The notes beneath the pieces are model-generated. The model was not told where the DNA came from. It ran no database searches and was given only the letters and a program-made list of their open reading frames with translations. Below, piece by piece: positions 31,320-39,842 of a DNA stretch of 64,000 bases. Position 1 is the stretch's first letter, and every line of letters begins with the position of its first letter. Position numbers and translations under genes: made by a program. The DNA is from Betaproteobacteria bacterium. Lineage in GTDB: Bacteria; Pseudomonadota; Gammaproteobacteria; Burkholderiales; Rhodocyclaceae. The stretch is taken from contig WQYQ01000002.1 in NCBI GenBank assembly GCA_009781175.1, positions 1-64,000 of the forward strand. Reading direction: 5' to 3'.

Positions 31320-33089
31320 ATGCCTGACTCCACCCTATCCGATCCGACCTTGGATGCGCGCCGCCGCGCCGCGCTGCTTTACTGGCAGGGTTGGTCGGTG
31401 GCGATGATCGCCGACGAACTGAAAACGAATCCGAACACGGTGTATTCGTGGCGCCGCCGCGCGCGCTGGGATGCGGCGGCTCCGGTCGAGCGTATCGAGA
31501 AGACGGTCGAGAACCAGTACCTTCAGCTTGTGGCGAAGCCGCATAAGTCGGGCGCGGATTATAAGGAAATCGATTTTCTCGGCCGCCAGATCGAGCGCTT
31601 CGCGCGCGTGGGTAAGTATTCGGTGACGGGGCGCGAGGGGGATTTGAATCCGAACATCGCGCGGCGCAACGAAGCGCCGAAGCGGCGGCGCGGTCAGTTC
31701 GATGTGGCGGATGCTGCGGAGAAGGTCGAGGCGGCTTTTCTGGATTCGATCTTCGCTTATCAACGCGTCTGGTATGAGGCGGGCCTGGCGCATCGGATTC
31801 GTAACGTGCTGAAGTCGCGCCAGATCGGGGCGACGTGGTTTTTTGCGCGCGAGGCGCTGGTGGATGCGCTGAAGACGGGGCGCAATCAGATTTTTCTTTC
31901 GGCGTCGCGCGCGCAGGCGCATGTGCTCAAGCAGTACATCGTGGATTTTTTCAAGGATGTGACCGGCATGACGCTGCGCGGGGATGTCATCAAGCTGCCG
32001 AACGACGCGCAGCTTTATTTCCTGGGGACGAGCAGCCGCACGGCGCAGTCGTATCACGGCAATCTGTACTTCGATGAGTATTTTTGGGTGGGCCGGTTTC
32101 TGGAACTGCGCAAGGTCGCGAGCGGGATGGCGATGCATAAGCAGTGGCGGCAGACGTATTTTTCGACGCCCTCTTCCGTGGATCATGAGGCGTATCAGTT
32201 TTGGTCCGGCCAGCTTTTCAACCGCGGGCGGGCGAAGCGCGATCACGTGAAGCTGGATCTGTCGCACGCGGCGCTCGCCGGCGGGCGGGTGTGCGAGGAC
32301 GGGCAGTGGCGCCAGATCGTGACGGTGGAGGATGCGCTGGACGGCGGGTGTGATCTGTTCGACCTTGAACAGTTGCGCCTGGAGTACAGCGAGGAGGAGT
32401 TCTCGAATCTGTTGCTGTGTGAGTTCATGGATGCGTCGCAGTCGGCGTTTCCGTTCGGCGCGCTGCAACGCTGCCTGGTGGATAGCTGGGAGGAGTGGCG
32501 CGATTTGCGCCCGTTCGCGGAACGCCCGCTTGCGGATACGCCGGTGTGGGTGGGTTTTGATGTGGCGCTGACCGGCGATAACTCTGCGCTTGCGGTTGTA
32601 GCGCCGCCGGCCGCGCCGGGCGGGGCGTTCCGCTTGGTCGAGCGCTTGCAGTTTTCCGGCGCGCAGTACCAGGCGCAGGCGGACGCGATCCGCGAGACGT
32701 GCCGGCGCTTCAATGTGCAGGATATTTCGATCGATACGACGGGCGGCTATGGCGAGGCGGTGTTCCAGTTGGTGAAGCCGTGGTTTCCGTTGGCGCGCGG
32801 GATTCGTTACGACTTGAACAGCAAGGTGCGCCTGGTGTTGAAGGCGCAGAGCGTGATTAACGCGGGCCGGCTGAAGATGGATGCGAAGGAGCGCGAGGTG
32901 GTGGTGGCGTTCATGGCGATCAAGCGCGTGCTGACGCCTTCCGGGCAGTACGTGACGTTCCGCGCCGGGCGATCGGAGGAGACGAGCCACGCGGATATTG
33001 CGTGGGCAATCATGCACGCGCTTTCCGGCGAGCCGATGGAGGCGGAAGCCGGCGAGGTGCGCACTACGAGAGTGGAGTTTTTTGAATGA
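31320..33089 (+). CDS. P: P2 gpP-like terminase ATPase (large subunit)
   Basis: 589 aa (P2 P about 590). An N-terminal helix-turn-helix (MIADELKTNPNTVYSWRRRA, about 29-48) precedes the packaging ATPase: Walker A variant KSRQIGATW (165-173) and Walker B LYFDEYFW (about 249-256). The C-terminal RNase H-like nuclease includes WVGFDVALTGDN. It drives DNA into the prohead. Its stop overlaps the gpQ start. Confidence 0.96.
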   Translation: MPDSTLSDPTLDARRRAALLYWQGWSVAMIADELKTNPNTVYSWRRRARWDAAAPVERIEKTVENQYLQLVAKPHKSGADYKEIDFLGRQIERFARVGKYSVTGREGDLNPNIARRNEAPKRRRGQFDVADAAEKVEAAFLDSIFAYQRVWYEAGLAHRIRNVLKSRQIGATWFFAREALVDALKTGRNQIFLSASRAQAHVLKQYIVDFFKDVTGMTLRGDVIKLPNDAQLYFLGTSSRTAQSYHGNLYFDEYFWVGRFLELRKVASGMAMHKQWRQTYFSTPSSVDHEAYQFWSGQLFNRGRAKRDHVKLDLSHAALAGGRVCEDGQWRQIVTVEDALDGGCDLFDLEQLRLEYSEEEFSNLLLCEFMDASQSAFPFGALQRCLVDSWEEWRDLRPFAERPLADTPVWVGFDVALTGDNSALAVVAPPAAPGGAFRLVERLQFSGAQYQAQADAIRETCRRFNVQDISIDTTGGYGEAVFQLVKPWFPLARGIRYDLNSKVRLVLKAQSVINAGRLKMDAKEREVVVAFMAIKRVLTPSGQYVTFRAGRSEETSHADIAWAIMHALSGEPMEAEAGEVRTTRVEFFE

Positions 33090-34144
33090 GTAAAAACAGG
33101 AAGCATGCGGCGGCGGCGACTGGCCAGGGTGCGGGCGACGTTGAAGTTTTTACGTTCGGCGAGCCGGAGGCGGTGCTGGAGCGGCGCTGGCTGCTCGATT
33201 ATCTTTCCTGCGCGAGCAACGGGCGCTGGTTTGAGCCGCCGGTGAGTTTCGCGGAACTGGGGAAGACGTTCCGCGCTGCGGTGCATCACTCGTCGCCGAT
33301 CTATTTCAAGCGCAATTTGCTGATCGAGATGTTCGAGCCGTCGCGCTTGCTTTCGCGTGCGGCCTTCGGCGCTTACGTGCTGGATTTTTTGATCTACGGC
33401 AACGGGTATCTGCGTCGCATCGATAACCGCCTGGGCGCTCCGCTGCGGCTTGAGCATATGCCGTCGCTCTATACCCGGCGCGCGGAGGATCTGGTGGATT
33501 TCTGGTTCGTCGCGCGCACGCCGACAGGGGCGATCGATGAGCAGCGCTTCGCCGGGGCCTCGGTCTTTCAGCTCAAGGAGTATGACAGCGAGCAGGAGGT
33601 TTATGGCTTGCCGGAGTATCTGGCCGCGCTCAATAGCGCGCTGCTCAATGAGGCGGCCACGGTGTTCCGACGCCGGTATTTCAAAAACGGCAGTCACGCC
33701 GGGTTCATCTTGTACCTCACCGACGCGAAGCTTTCCGATGTCGATGCGGACGCGCTGCGGAACAAGCTGCGCCAATCGAAGGGCGTCGGTAATTTCCAGA
33801 ACCTTTTTCTGCACGCGCCTGGCGGGGACAAGGACGGGGTGAAGCTGATCCCGGTCGGCGAGGTGGCGGCGAAGGATGAGTTCTCAAACATCAAGAGCGC
33901 GACGCGCGACGATGTTCTGGCTGCGCACCGCGTCCCGCCGCAGTTGCTCGGCATCCTGCCGAACAACACCGGCGGCTTCGGTGATGTCGAGAAGGCCGCG
34001 CGCAGCTTCTACTTCAACGAGATTCAACCGCTGCAACGGCAACTGGCCGCGGTCAATGACTGGCTTGGGGTCGAGGTCGTCAAATTCGGCCCGTACAAGC
34101 TGCTCGATAGTCTCGCAGCCTCTTCCACTCCGCCCGCCTCCTGA
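33086..34144 (+). CDS. Q: P2 gpQ-like portal protein
   Basis: 352 aa (P2 Q about 344). It has VEVFTFGEPEAVLERRWLLD, the KRNLLIEMFEPSRLLSRAAF block and AHRVPPQLLGILPNNTGGFG near the C terminus. Dodecameric portal of the head. It overlaps gpP by four bases and is the last rightward late gene, followed by a strong terminator. Confidence 0.96.
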   Translation: MSKNRKHAAAATGQGAGDVEVFTFGEPEAVLERRWLLDYLSCASNGRWFEPPVSFAELGKTFRAAVHHSSPIYFKRNLLIEMFEPSRLLSRAAFGAYVLDFLIYGNGYLRRIDNRLGAPLRLEHMPSLYTRRAEDLVDFWFVARTPTGAIDEQRFAGASVFQLKEYDSEQEVYGLPEYLAALNSALLNEAATVFRRRYFKNGSHAGFILYLTDAKLSDVDADALRNKLRQSKGVGNFQNLFLHAPGGDKDGVKLIPVGEVAAKDEFSNIKSATRDDVLAAHRVPPQLLGILPNNTGGFGDVEKAARSFYFNEIQPLQRQLAAVNDWLGVEVVKFGPYKLLDSLAASSTPPAS

Positions 34145-34166
34145 TCTCCGCACACGCCGCGCCCCA

Positions 34167-34190
34167 GCCGCCCTACCGGGCGGCTTTTTT
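34167..34190 (+). terminator. Rho-independent terminator after P-Q
   Basis: GCCGCCC-TACC-GGGCGGC followed by six T, 23 bases after the gpQ stop. Confidence 0.9.
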
Positions 34191-34200
34191 ACGTCCAGAA

Positions 34201-34250
34201 GCACCACCCTCACCCCCTAGCGCGCCGTCTCGACCCCGCCGCGCCCTCGC
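34201..34250 (-). other. Candidate cos packaging site
   Basis: Immediately downstream of gpQ, where P2 has cos. Read on the minus strand it contains GGCGCGGCGGGG, then GGCGCGCTAGG and GGTGGTGC, in the same order as the GGCGAGGCGGGG, GCGCGCT and GGTGGTGC elements I remember from the P2 left end. Spacing differs. Cleavage by the gpM/gpP terminase is inferred. Confidence 0.45.
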
Positions 34251-34515
34251 GCTAAAATGACTTGTTTTTGTGCACCGATCATGGGCGTGAAGATTCATGC
34301 TGCATCGCACTAATCCCAACACAACGAAAATGCTGTTTTTCGTGCAGGATTAGGCATCTAAGAGGGTGCAAAATTTTGCTGCTCACCGAACCTTGGGGCA
34401 TTTTTGGGGGCATCTTCTAAATGTAAAACCCTTAAAACCTAGCAACCATGCGTGTTTTGTTCCTGCATGTTTATTGAGCCCATCCCACCAACTGCTTTTC
34501 CAAAGCAGTCCAATG
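34251..34515. other. Non-coding prophage right-end region
   Basis: No credible gene. It contains a 12-bp perfect palindrome GCAAAATTTTGC (34368-34379), a near-repeat of GGGGCATTTTT/GGGGGCAT around 34395-34412, and a perfect inverted repeat ACTGCTTT-TCC-AAAGCAGT (34491-34509). The attachment site attR is expected here or shortly after, because the integrase sits at the opposite end of the prophage; the matching left end is outside the window. Confidence 0.4.
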
Positions 34516-34560
34516 AAGGCCGAAAACCCCATATAAATCAAGGGTTCCGGCCTTTTTTAT
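34516..34560 (+). terminator. Terminator-like hairpin
   Basis: AAGGCCG (34516-34522) pairs with CGGCCTT (34548-34554), closing a loop with a second AACCC/GGGTT pairing, followed by a T tract ending TTTTTTATT. Confidence 0.65.
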
Positions 34561-34592
34561 TATCGAATGATATCTACTGCGATCTCACCCAT

Positions 34593-34645
34593 AAACGGGT
34601 AACTGCACGGGTAATGCGCTGAGCAAGTCAGTCCGTTACCCGTTT
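34593..34645. repeat. Iterated CGGGTAA motifs before integrase remnant
   Basis: AAACGGGTAAC (34593-34603) and its exact inverse GTTACCCGTTT (34635-34645), with ACGGGTAA (34606-34613) between them; another AAACGGGTAA lies at 34721-34730 inside the integrase stub. Such iterated motifs fit integrase arm-type sites or an autoregulatory operator. Confidence 0.55.
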
Positions 34646-34662
34646 TTCGGCTGGAGATCGTT

Positions 34663-35061
34663 GTGGCACAAGGACAATTCAGACTCACTGCCGTCGAAGT
34701 CAGACAAGCGAAACCTGCCGAAACGGGTAAAGCACGCATCCTTGCAGATGGTGGTGGGCTGCGGCTCATCATCAAGCCCAACGGTAGCACGTACTGGCAG
34801 TTCCGCTTCGCGCAGAATGGGAAAGAGTCTTCGATTCAGTTGAGCAGTTACCCTGATGTGGATCTCGCCACGGCTCGGGCGCTTGCCAACGATCAGCGGC
34901 GGGTGGTGAAAGCAGGCGCCAGCACAGTTCTTGAGCAGAAGCTCGAAAAGCTCGGCAAGACTGCGGAAGTCGCCATCACCGTTCGCGGCTGGGCGTTTTT
35001 ATTTTGCGGATTCCACACGCCGTGCAAGCTTCCCAGCCATTCTGCATGTACCAACAAGTAA
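34663..35061 (+). pseudogene. int: N-terminal stub of a P4-type integrase
   Basis: GTG start with GGAGATC upstream. The first ~105 residues match the N-terminal arm-binding domain of P4-type integrases: AVEVRQAKPAETGKARILAD, GGGLRLIIKPNGSTYWQFRF, LSSYPDVDLATARALANDQR. After KLGKTAEVA the sequence becomes unrelated and stops at 35061; the core-binding and catalytic domains are missing. It is a remnant of another element integrated next to this prophage. The following 229 bases to 35290 hold no gene that I can support. Confidence 0.85.
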
Positions 35062-35290
35062 GCCGGAAAGTTTTGTGCTATTTCCCTCACCTTGATCTGG
35101 TCGAACGGCTCGACGTAATCCTCACTTCTGTTGCGTGCGCGATACCTCACGACTAAGATGGTGCGCACAGTTGCGCATCTGACACCTGCGCATTTTCAAC
35201 GGGATACGCACATCGCAATGAAGCAACGGAAACGCGGTACCTAATTACACGCGGCGCTTGTCCCCTCCTAGACTGAACACCATTCTTATC

Positions 35291-35701
35291 ATGACGACGA
35301 CGAATACCGAATCGAGAAAAGTGCGTGTCCTGCTGGCGGACGATGAAAAGCATGTTCGGCTGCTTATCAAAGCCGTGCTGACAACGCTCAATTGCGAAGT
35401 GGTGGCTGAGGCCGAAAACGGTGAGGAAGCCGTCCTCGCCTACAAGGAAAAGCAGCCGGACATCGTTTTGCTCGATGTAAACATGCCGGTCAAAGACGGT
35501 TTGGCCGCGCTACGTGAAATCAAGGCCATCAATGACAAGGTGGTGGTCATTATGCTGACGTCGCTCTCTGACATGGGGACGATCCAATCAGCACTTGAAC
35601 TGGGCGCAGCGCAATATATCCGTAAGGACACGCCGGTCGCTGAAATGAGAGAGCTGCTAACGGAGGCGTGGCGGGATCACGTCGATCAGATCCAGAAGTA
35701 G
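35291..35701 (+). CDS. CheY-like single-domain response regulator
   Basis: 136 aa receiver domain with no output domain. Acidic pocket D17/D18 (LLADDE), phospho-acceptor D62 (VLLDVNMP), switch T90 (VIMLT) and K112 (YIRKDTP) are all present. First of a three-gene unit with a 56-aa protein and a GspE-type ATPase. The convergent PAS histidine kinase at 37622 is the obvious phosphodonor candidate. Confidence 0.92.
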   Translation: MTTTNTESRKVRVLLADDEKHVRLLIKAVLTTLNCEVVAEAENGEEAVLAYKEKQPDIVLLDVNMPVKDGLAALREIKAINDKVVVIMLTSLSDMGTIQSALELGAAQYIRKDTPVAEMRELLTEAWRDHVDQIQK

Positions 35702-35731
35702 TCATCCCTTGTACCGAACGAGAGGTTGCCC

Positions 35732-35902
35732 ATGACGGAAAGTCCTTACAACATCGATGAGTCCCGGTTCGATCTACAGGAGATACTCAAGGAACTCGAA
35801 TCGGAGCGCATCAGCTTGGTTCAAAAGAATGTCAAGCAAGCGGATATCGCAGAACTCTTCAAGAAGAAGAGCGGCCAACCTAAAGACGGCGAGCCTCAAT
35901 GA
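35732..35902 (+). CDS. Small conserved-position protein (56 aa)
   Basis: Starts MTESPYNIDESRFDLQEILK after a GAGAGG-type site and is largely one charged helix (LKELESERISLVQKNVKQAD), ending KKKSGQPKDGEPQ. Its stop overlaps the ATPase start (ATGA), so the two are translationally coupled. Unknown function; an adaptor between regulator and ATPase would fit the layout. Confidence 0.65.
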   Translation: MTESPYNIDESRFDLQEILKELESERISLVQKNVKQADIAELFKKKSGQPKDGEPQ

Positions 35903-37590
35903 TGACTGAGACCTCATTTCTCCGAACCCTGATCGAAAACGGCCTGATCGACGAAATCGATGCACAGGAGTTGTCCCGCGAAGCGGAAGGCAACAACTTT
36001 GCCTTCGCAACGCGATTGTTTGAGATCCTGACGATCGACGAAGACAGGTACAAGCTAGCGAAGTTGTACGGAGACAGTATCGGCAAGGCGCATGTGCCGC
36101 TCGAGAAAACGCTGTTCGAGCGTCAAGCCTTGGACAAACTGCCACCGGAGATCGCGCACAGACAGACATGCATCCCGGTCTACATGATGGGCAATGCCGT
36201 CACCATGGCGATGGCACATCCCGAGGACACCGTGCTCATCTCGCGTCTGGAAACACTGATGGGTTGCACGGTAAGCGCAGTTTTCGCCTTCCCGCAAGAA
36301 ATTGAAAATAGCATCGAAATCCAGTACGGCACAGGTGGCGAACTGGAGAAACTCTCCGATCAACTGGCTTTTGGCGTGAGCCAGGATGAGGAGATGAGCA
36401 CCGAACAACTGCAGAAAGCGGCGCGCTTAATCGACGCCGTCAACCTGGTGCGCGGCCTGATGCTCCATTGCATTCAGCACAACGCGAGCGACATCCATAT
36501 TCAACCGATGGCGAAAACCCTGGATGTCCGCCTGCGCGTCGACGGCGAATTGTCGACCCTGCTGAAACTAAACAGAAAGGCCATGCCACCCGTGCTATCC
36601 CGGCTGAAGATCATGGCCAATCTCGATATCGCCGAGCACCGGCAGCCTCAGGATGGACGCGTCTCCCTCGTGCTACGCCATCGCACTTACGATTTCCGCT
36701 TATCCACAACGCCAACGGTATTTGGGGAAAAGGCCGTCATCCGCGCGATCGGGTCTACAGAGCAACTGGCCAAACCATTTGACGAACTCGATCTGAGCAA
36801 ACGCAATCTGCAACTGCTCAACCGGCTGATCAAGCGCCCCAACGGGGTGTTGTTCGTAACCGGCCCCACCGGGTCGGGTAAAACGACCACGCTCTACTCC
36901 GTACTATCCGAGATCAATCGCCCGGAAATCAACATCGTTACGGTCGAAGACCCGGTTGAACTGCGCATTGATGGCGTCACGCAGATACAGACCAACGCAG
37001 GCATCGGCCTGGACTTCGCAAAGGTGTTGCGCTCCGTTCTGCGGCAGGATCCACAGGTCATATTGATCGGTGAAATCCGTGATCTCGAAACGGCGAGAAT
37101 CGCAGCCCAGGCCGCTCAGACAGGCCATTTGGTGATGGCGACACTGCACGCGAACAATGCATTGCAAGCAATCAACCGATTGGTCGAAATCGGTGTAGAC
37201 CCGTTCCTGGTTGCGCCATCCGTCATCGGCGTCTTGTCGCAGCGTTTGGTGAAAAAGATTTGCGAGCATTGCAAAGAACGTTACGAGCCGCCGGAAAAGC
37301 TGCTCGATGAACTCTTCTATAACCGCTTAGACACTCCCGTCTATTTCTATCGCGGTAAGGGCTGCCCTCATTGCAACCAGCGTGGTTACGCAGGCCGGAT
37401 TCCAATTCACGAGATATTCATTCTGACAGACCCTATCCGTGAGCTCATCACACGCCGAGCACCGTTCCTGGAGATACAGAGGGAGGCTTTGCGCCAGGGC
37501 TTCCGTTCGATGCGCTACGACGGCATCATGAAAATCATGCGCGGCTTGACCACCTTCGAGGAAGTAGACCGGGTCACTGCGGGCGAGTAG
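35899..37590 (+). CDS. GspE/PilB-family secretion ATPase
   Basis: 563 aa. An N-terminal MshEN-like region (1-150) is followed by the type II/IV secretion ATPase core: Walker A GPTGSGKTT (322-330), Asp box EDPVE (350-354), Walker B ILIGEIRD (388-395), His box ATLHANN (414-420) and a four-Cys zinc site (C455, C458, C489, C492). The closest pattern is PilB/GspE extension or secretion motors. No pilin, platform or secretin gene lies nearby, so it is an orphan motor in a two-component context. Confidence 0.92.
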   Translation: MMTETSFLRTLIENGLIDEIDAQELSREAEGNNFAFATRLFEILTIDEDRYKLAKLYGDSIGKAHVPLEKTLFERQALDKLPPEIAHRQTCIPVYMMGNAVTMAMAHPEDTVLISRLETLMGCTVSAVFAFPQEIENSIEIQYGTGGELEKLSDQLAFGVSQDEEMSTEQLQKAARLIDAVNLVRGLMLHCIQHNASDIHIQPMAKTLDVRLRVDGELSTLLKLNRKAMPPVLSRLKIMANLDIAEHRQPQDGRVSLVLRHRTYDFRLSTTPTVFGEKAVIRAIGSTEQLAKPFDELDLSKRNLQLLNRLIKRPNGVLFVTGPTGSGKTTTLYSVLSEINRPEINIVTVEDPVELRIDGVTQIQTNAGIGLDFAKVLRSVLRQDPQVILIGEIRDLETARIAAQAAQTGHLVMATLHANNALQAINRLVEIGVDPFLVAPSVIGVLSQRLVKKICEHCKERYEPPEKLLDELFYNRLDTPVYFYRGKGCPHCNQRGYAGRIPIHEIFILTDPIRELITRRAPFLEIQREALRQGFRSMRYDGIMKIMRGLTTFEEVDRVTAGE

Positions 37591-37594
37591 TACG

Positions 37595-37620
37595 AAGGGC
37601 GGCAAAGCCGCCCTTTTATT
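37595..37620. terminator. Bidirectional terminator
   Basis: AAGGGCGGC-AAA-GCCGCCCTT followed by TTATTTTC, between the convergent ATPase and histidine-kinase genes. Confidence 0.85.
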
Positions 37621-37621
37621 T

Positions 37622-39118
37622 TCAGCTATTTATTGTGTGCGGCAGGCGCGCCCAGAAGTAGGCGCCCTCTCCGGCTTGGCTTTCGCAGCCAACCGTTCCC
37701 TTGTGCAGTTCGATGATGGTCTTGACGATCGACAAACCCAATCCCGTCGAAGATTCGCCACCCGTCGGCCTCGCGCTGAGCTTCCTGAACTTGCCAAAAA
37801 CTTTGGTTTTGTCGTCTTCGGTCAGCCCCTGCCCCTCATCCTTCACACCAAATTCAACCATATTCTGCTCGGGGAGAGCAACCAACCGTACTTCCACCGT
37901 CTTGCCCAACGGTGAGTACTTGATTGCATTGCTGACATAGTTCTCGAGCGCTTCACGCAAGCGCGTCTTGTTGCCCGGGACTTCGATGCCTGACTCGATA
38001 TTGCTGAGCAAACGAATGTTCTTTTGCTGAGCCGGCGCCTCGCTGAAACGGACCAGTTCGGCGCACAGGGCGCTGAGGTCGACGCTCTGAGCATCGAAGG
38101 TCAAGGCCTGCTGTTCAATACCCTCGCTCTCCAGAATGCCCATGATGACTTCGGACATATGTTTGGAGGCATCGTAGATGTTTTGCAGGAACTCAAGGTC
38201 CTGCCCCGAGGCCGCAGGCTCGACCTTCTTCATCTCCAACATGATCTCGGCAAGGCCCGTGATAGCCGCAAGCGGATTCTTCAAATCATGGCTGGCAATC
38301 GCGAGGAGATCCCCCTTCGCCTTGTAAGCCGCCTCCGCCGCCTCTTTCTTGCTGCGCAGCTCTTCATTCTGCCGGCGCGTCGTAATATCAACGATGGAAG
38401 CCAAGGCCACCATGCCATCCTCGGTCTGGATCGGATTCAGGCCGACTTCAACCGGGAACTCGGTGCCATCCTTGCGCCGCGCGGCCAAATCGCGCCCGAC
38501 CCCCATGAAGCGCGTCTGCGGCTTGGCGAAGAACGAATCCCGCAATGCGCCATGGAAACTTTGAGTCGTTATGGGTAAGAGCATCTCGACGCGGTGCCCT
38601 AGCATTTCTTCCTTGCTATACCCGAACAGCACAATAGCCTGCTGGTTGACCAATGTGATGAACCCCGCCTTATCCACGAGAATCATGGCATTGGGAGCCG
38701 AGTCCACCACTTGCCGGAAACGCGCTTCCGCCTGTTGCCGCTTAGTGATATCGATGATGGTGGCGAGAACCCAGGAGCCGTCGGCCAGCACCATCGGATT
38801 CAGCCCGATCTCGACGGGGAACTCGGTGCCGTCTTGACGCAGAGCAGTCAGTTCTCTGCCCGCACCCATACGCCGCAAGGATGGGAGTTTGCTGTAATCC
38901 ATCCGCAGAGCGGCATGTCCTCCTTTGAAGCGTTCCGGAATCAACATCTCGACTGGCTTACCGATCAGTTCGGGAGCGGAGTATCCGAAAAGCGTTTCAC
39001 ACTGCCGGTTAACGTAGGCGATTCGTCCCTGCTCATTGACCAGCACGACGGCGCTAGGGGATGAATCGACGATTAGGTTGAAGGTAATTTCGGTGAGCTT
39101 GTGCCCTTTCGGATCCAT
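37622..39118 (-). CDS. Soluble PAS-PAS histidine kinase
   Basis: 498 aa without membrane segments. Two PAS domains (about 10-125 and 132-250) are clearly duplicates: each ends with a DGTEFPVE-GLNP block (DGTEFPVEIGLNP and DGTEFPVEVGLNP). A coiled coil leads to HisKA with phospho-His 277 (IASHDLKNPLAA), then HATPase with N box (ENYVSNAIKYSP), G1 (VKDEGQGL) and G2 (STGLGLSIVK). Cytosolic sensing, perhaps of redox state or a small ligand. Probably pairs with the CheY-like regulator 2 kb away. Confidence 0.93.
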   Translation of the reverse strand: MDPKGHKLTEITFNLIVDSSPSAVVLVNEQGRIAYVNRQCETLFGYSAPELIGKPVEMLIPERFKGGHAALRMDYSKLPSLRRMGAGRELTALRQDGTEFPVEIGLNPMVLADGSWVLATIIDITKRQQAEARFRQVVDSAPNAMILVDKAGFITLVNQQAIVLFGYSKEEMLGHRVEMLLPITTQSFHGALRDSFFAKPQTRFMGVGRDLAARRKDGTEFPVEVGLNPIQTEDGMVALASIVDITTRRQNEELRSKKEAAEAAYKAKGDLLAIASHDLKNPLAAITGLAEIMLEMKKVEPAASGQDLEFLQNIYDASKHMSEVIMGILESEGIEQQALTFDAQSVDLSALCAELVRFSEAPAQQKNIRLLSNIESGIEVPGNKTRLREALENYVSNAIKYSPLGKTVEVRLVALPEQNMVEFGVKDEGQGLTEDDKTKVFGKFRKLSARPTGGESSTGLGLSIVKTIIELHKGTVGCESQAGEGAYFWARLPHTINS

Positions 39119-39339
39119 TAAGTGCCCCTCAATTAATCAGCATTGGATTTGTGCCAGCCAAAGGGTTGGCACCTAATCGTGACATGATGCCGACGCCACC
39201 CGGCGAGGGCAACTCCAAGATGAAAGGGGAAGCCGTCCAGCTCGCATACCCACCCTCTTGCGCAACACCAAACCACGGACAAATTCTGTCGTAGCGTCCA
39301 CGAACAGTTAGCTCGTGAAGAAAAGGCTATACAACATGG

Positions 39340-39465
39340 CCTGAGCACGAGTCGAACGCAAGCTCCGCCATTGACGGCGGAGTCAGCGAGACAAACGTTA
39401 CGGACGCCGCAAGCGCCCCCGATTCGTGGCGAAGAAGCCCCAAGCTTCAGCTTGAGATGATTCAC
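39340..39465 (+). repeat. Dispersed intergenic repeat, copy 1
   Basis: About 120 bases homologous to 44,925-45,035 and, inverted, to 40,190-40,395. Shared blocks: CACGAGTCGA, CTCCGCCATTGACGGCGGAG (hairpin), GACGCCGCAAGCGCC, CGATTCGTGGCGA and GCCCCAAGCTTCAGCTTGAG. It occupies most of the 388-base gap between the kinase and rhodanese genes, in which no gene is credible. Confidence 0.8.
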
Positions 39466-39506
39466 GCAATTTGTAGAAAAGCAAAAAACGCCTAGATGGA
39501 TATGCG

Positions 39507-39842
39507 TCAACGTGCCCCTAAACGTTGCTGCGCCTCATCCAAACCACCGTAGTTTTCCACCTTGGAATAGCCCATTCCTTTTAAGACATGCAATGCCGTT
39601 TCGGCACGCCGCCCACTACGGCAGTAGAGGACGATTGGCGTATTCTTGTCGGGCACTGCAACGGCGATTCGCACGGAGATTGTGTCGTACGGCAAATTCA
39701 GCGCATCGTTAATATGACGTTGTGCGTATTCTTCCGAGGTACGCACATCGATGACGACTGGACCGACGGCGAACACCAGCAAACTACAGCTTGCAAGCAG
39801 GATCGCAGCCGTCAGTCGATAGATGAAATGACGATGTAACAT
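39507..39842 (-). CDS. Periplasmic rhodanese-like sulfurtransferase
   Basis: 111 aa. A signal peptide or anchor (YRLTAAILLASCSLLVFA) precedes a single rhodanese domain with DVRTSEEYAQRHINDALNLP and the active-site loop LYCRSGRRAE (Cys 74). Similar in size to PspE. It transfers sulfane sulfur in the periplasm. The ATG at 39842 is chosen because the signal peptide begins there; longer frames add unlikely sequence. Confidence 0.88.
   Translation of the reverse strand: MLHRHFIYRLTAAILLASCSLLVFAVGPVVIDVRTSEEYAQRHINDALNLPYDTISVRIAVAVPDKNTPIVLYCRSGRRAETALHVLKGMGYSKVENYGGLDEAQQRLGAR

Noticed and set aside
31335..33017. Leftward frame of about 560 codons opposite gpP
   Set aside because: Shadow of the terminase ATPase gene, whose Walker motifs are clear.
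34440..34560. Possible tRNA gene or tRNA 3' end at the prophage right boundary
   Set aside because: GGGTTCC-like text occurs, but no cloverleaf, anticodon arm or CCA-adjacent acceptor stem could be built; it folds as a simple terminator hairpin.
39133..39510. Leftward 125-codon frame between the kinase and rhodanese genes
   Set aside because: It lies over the dispersed repeat; odd Cys/Trp-rich composition and no start signal.
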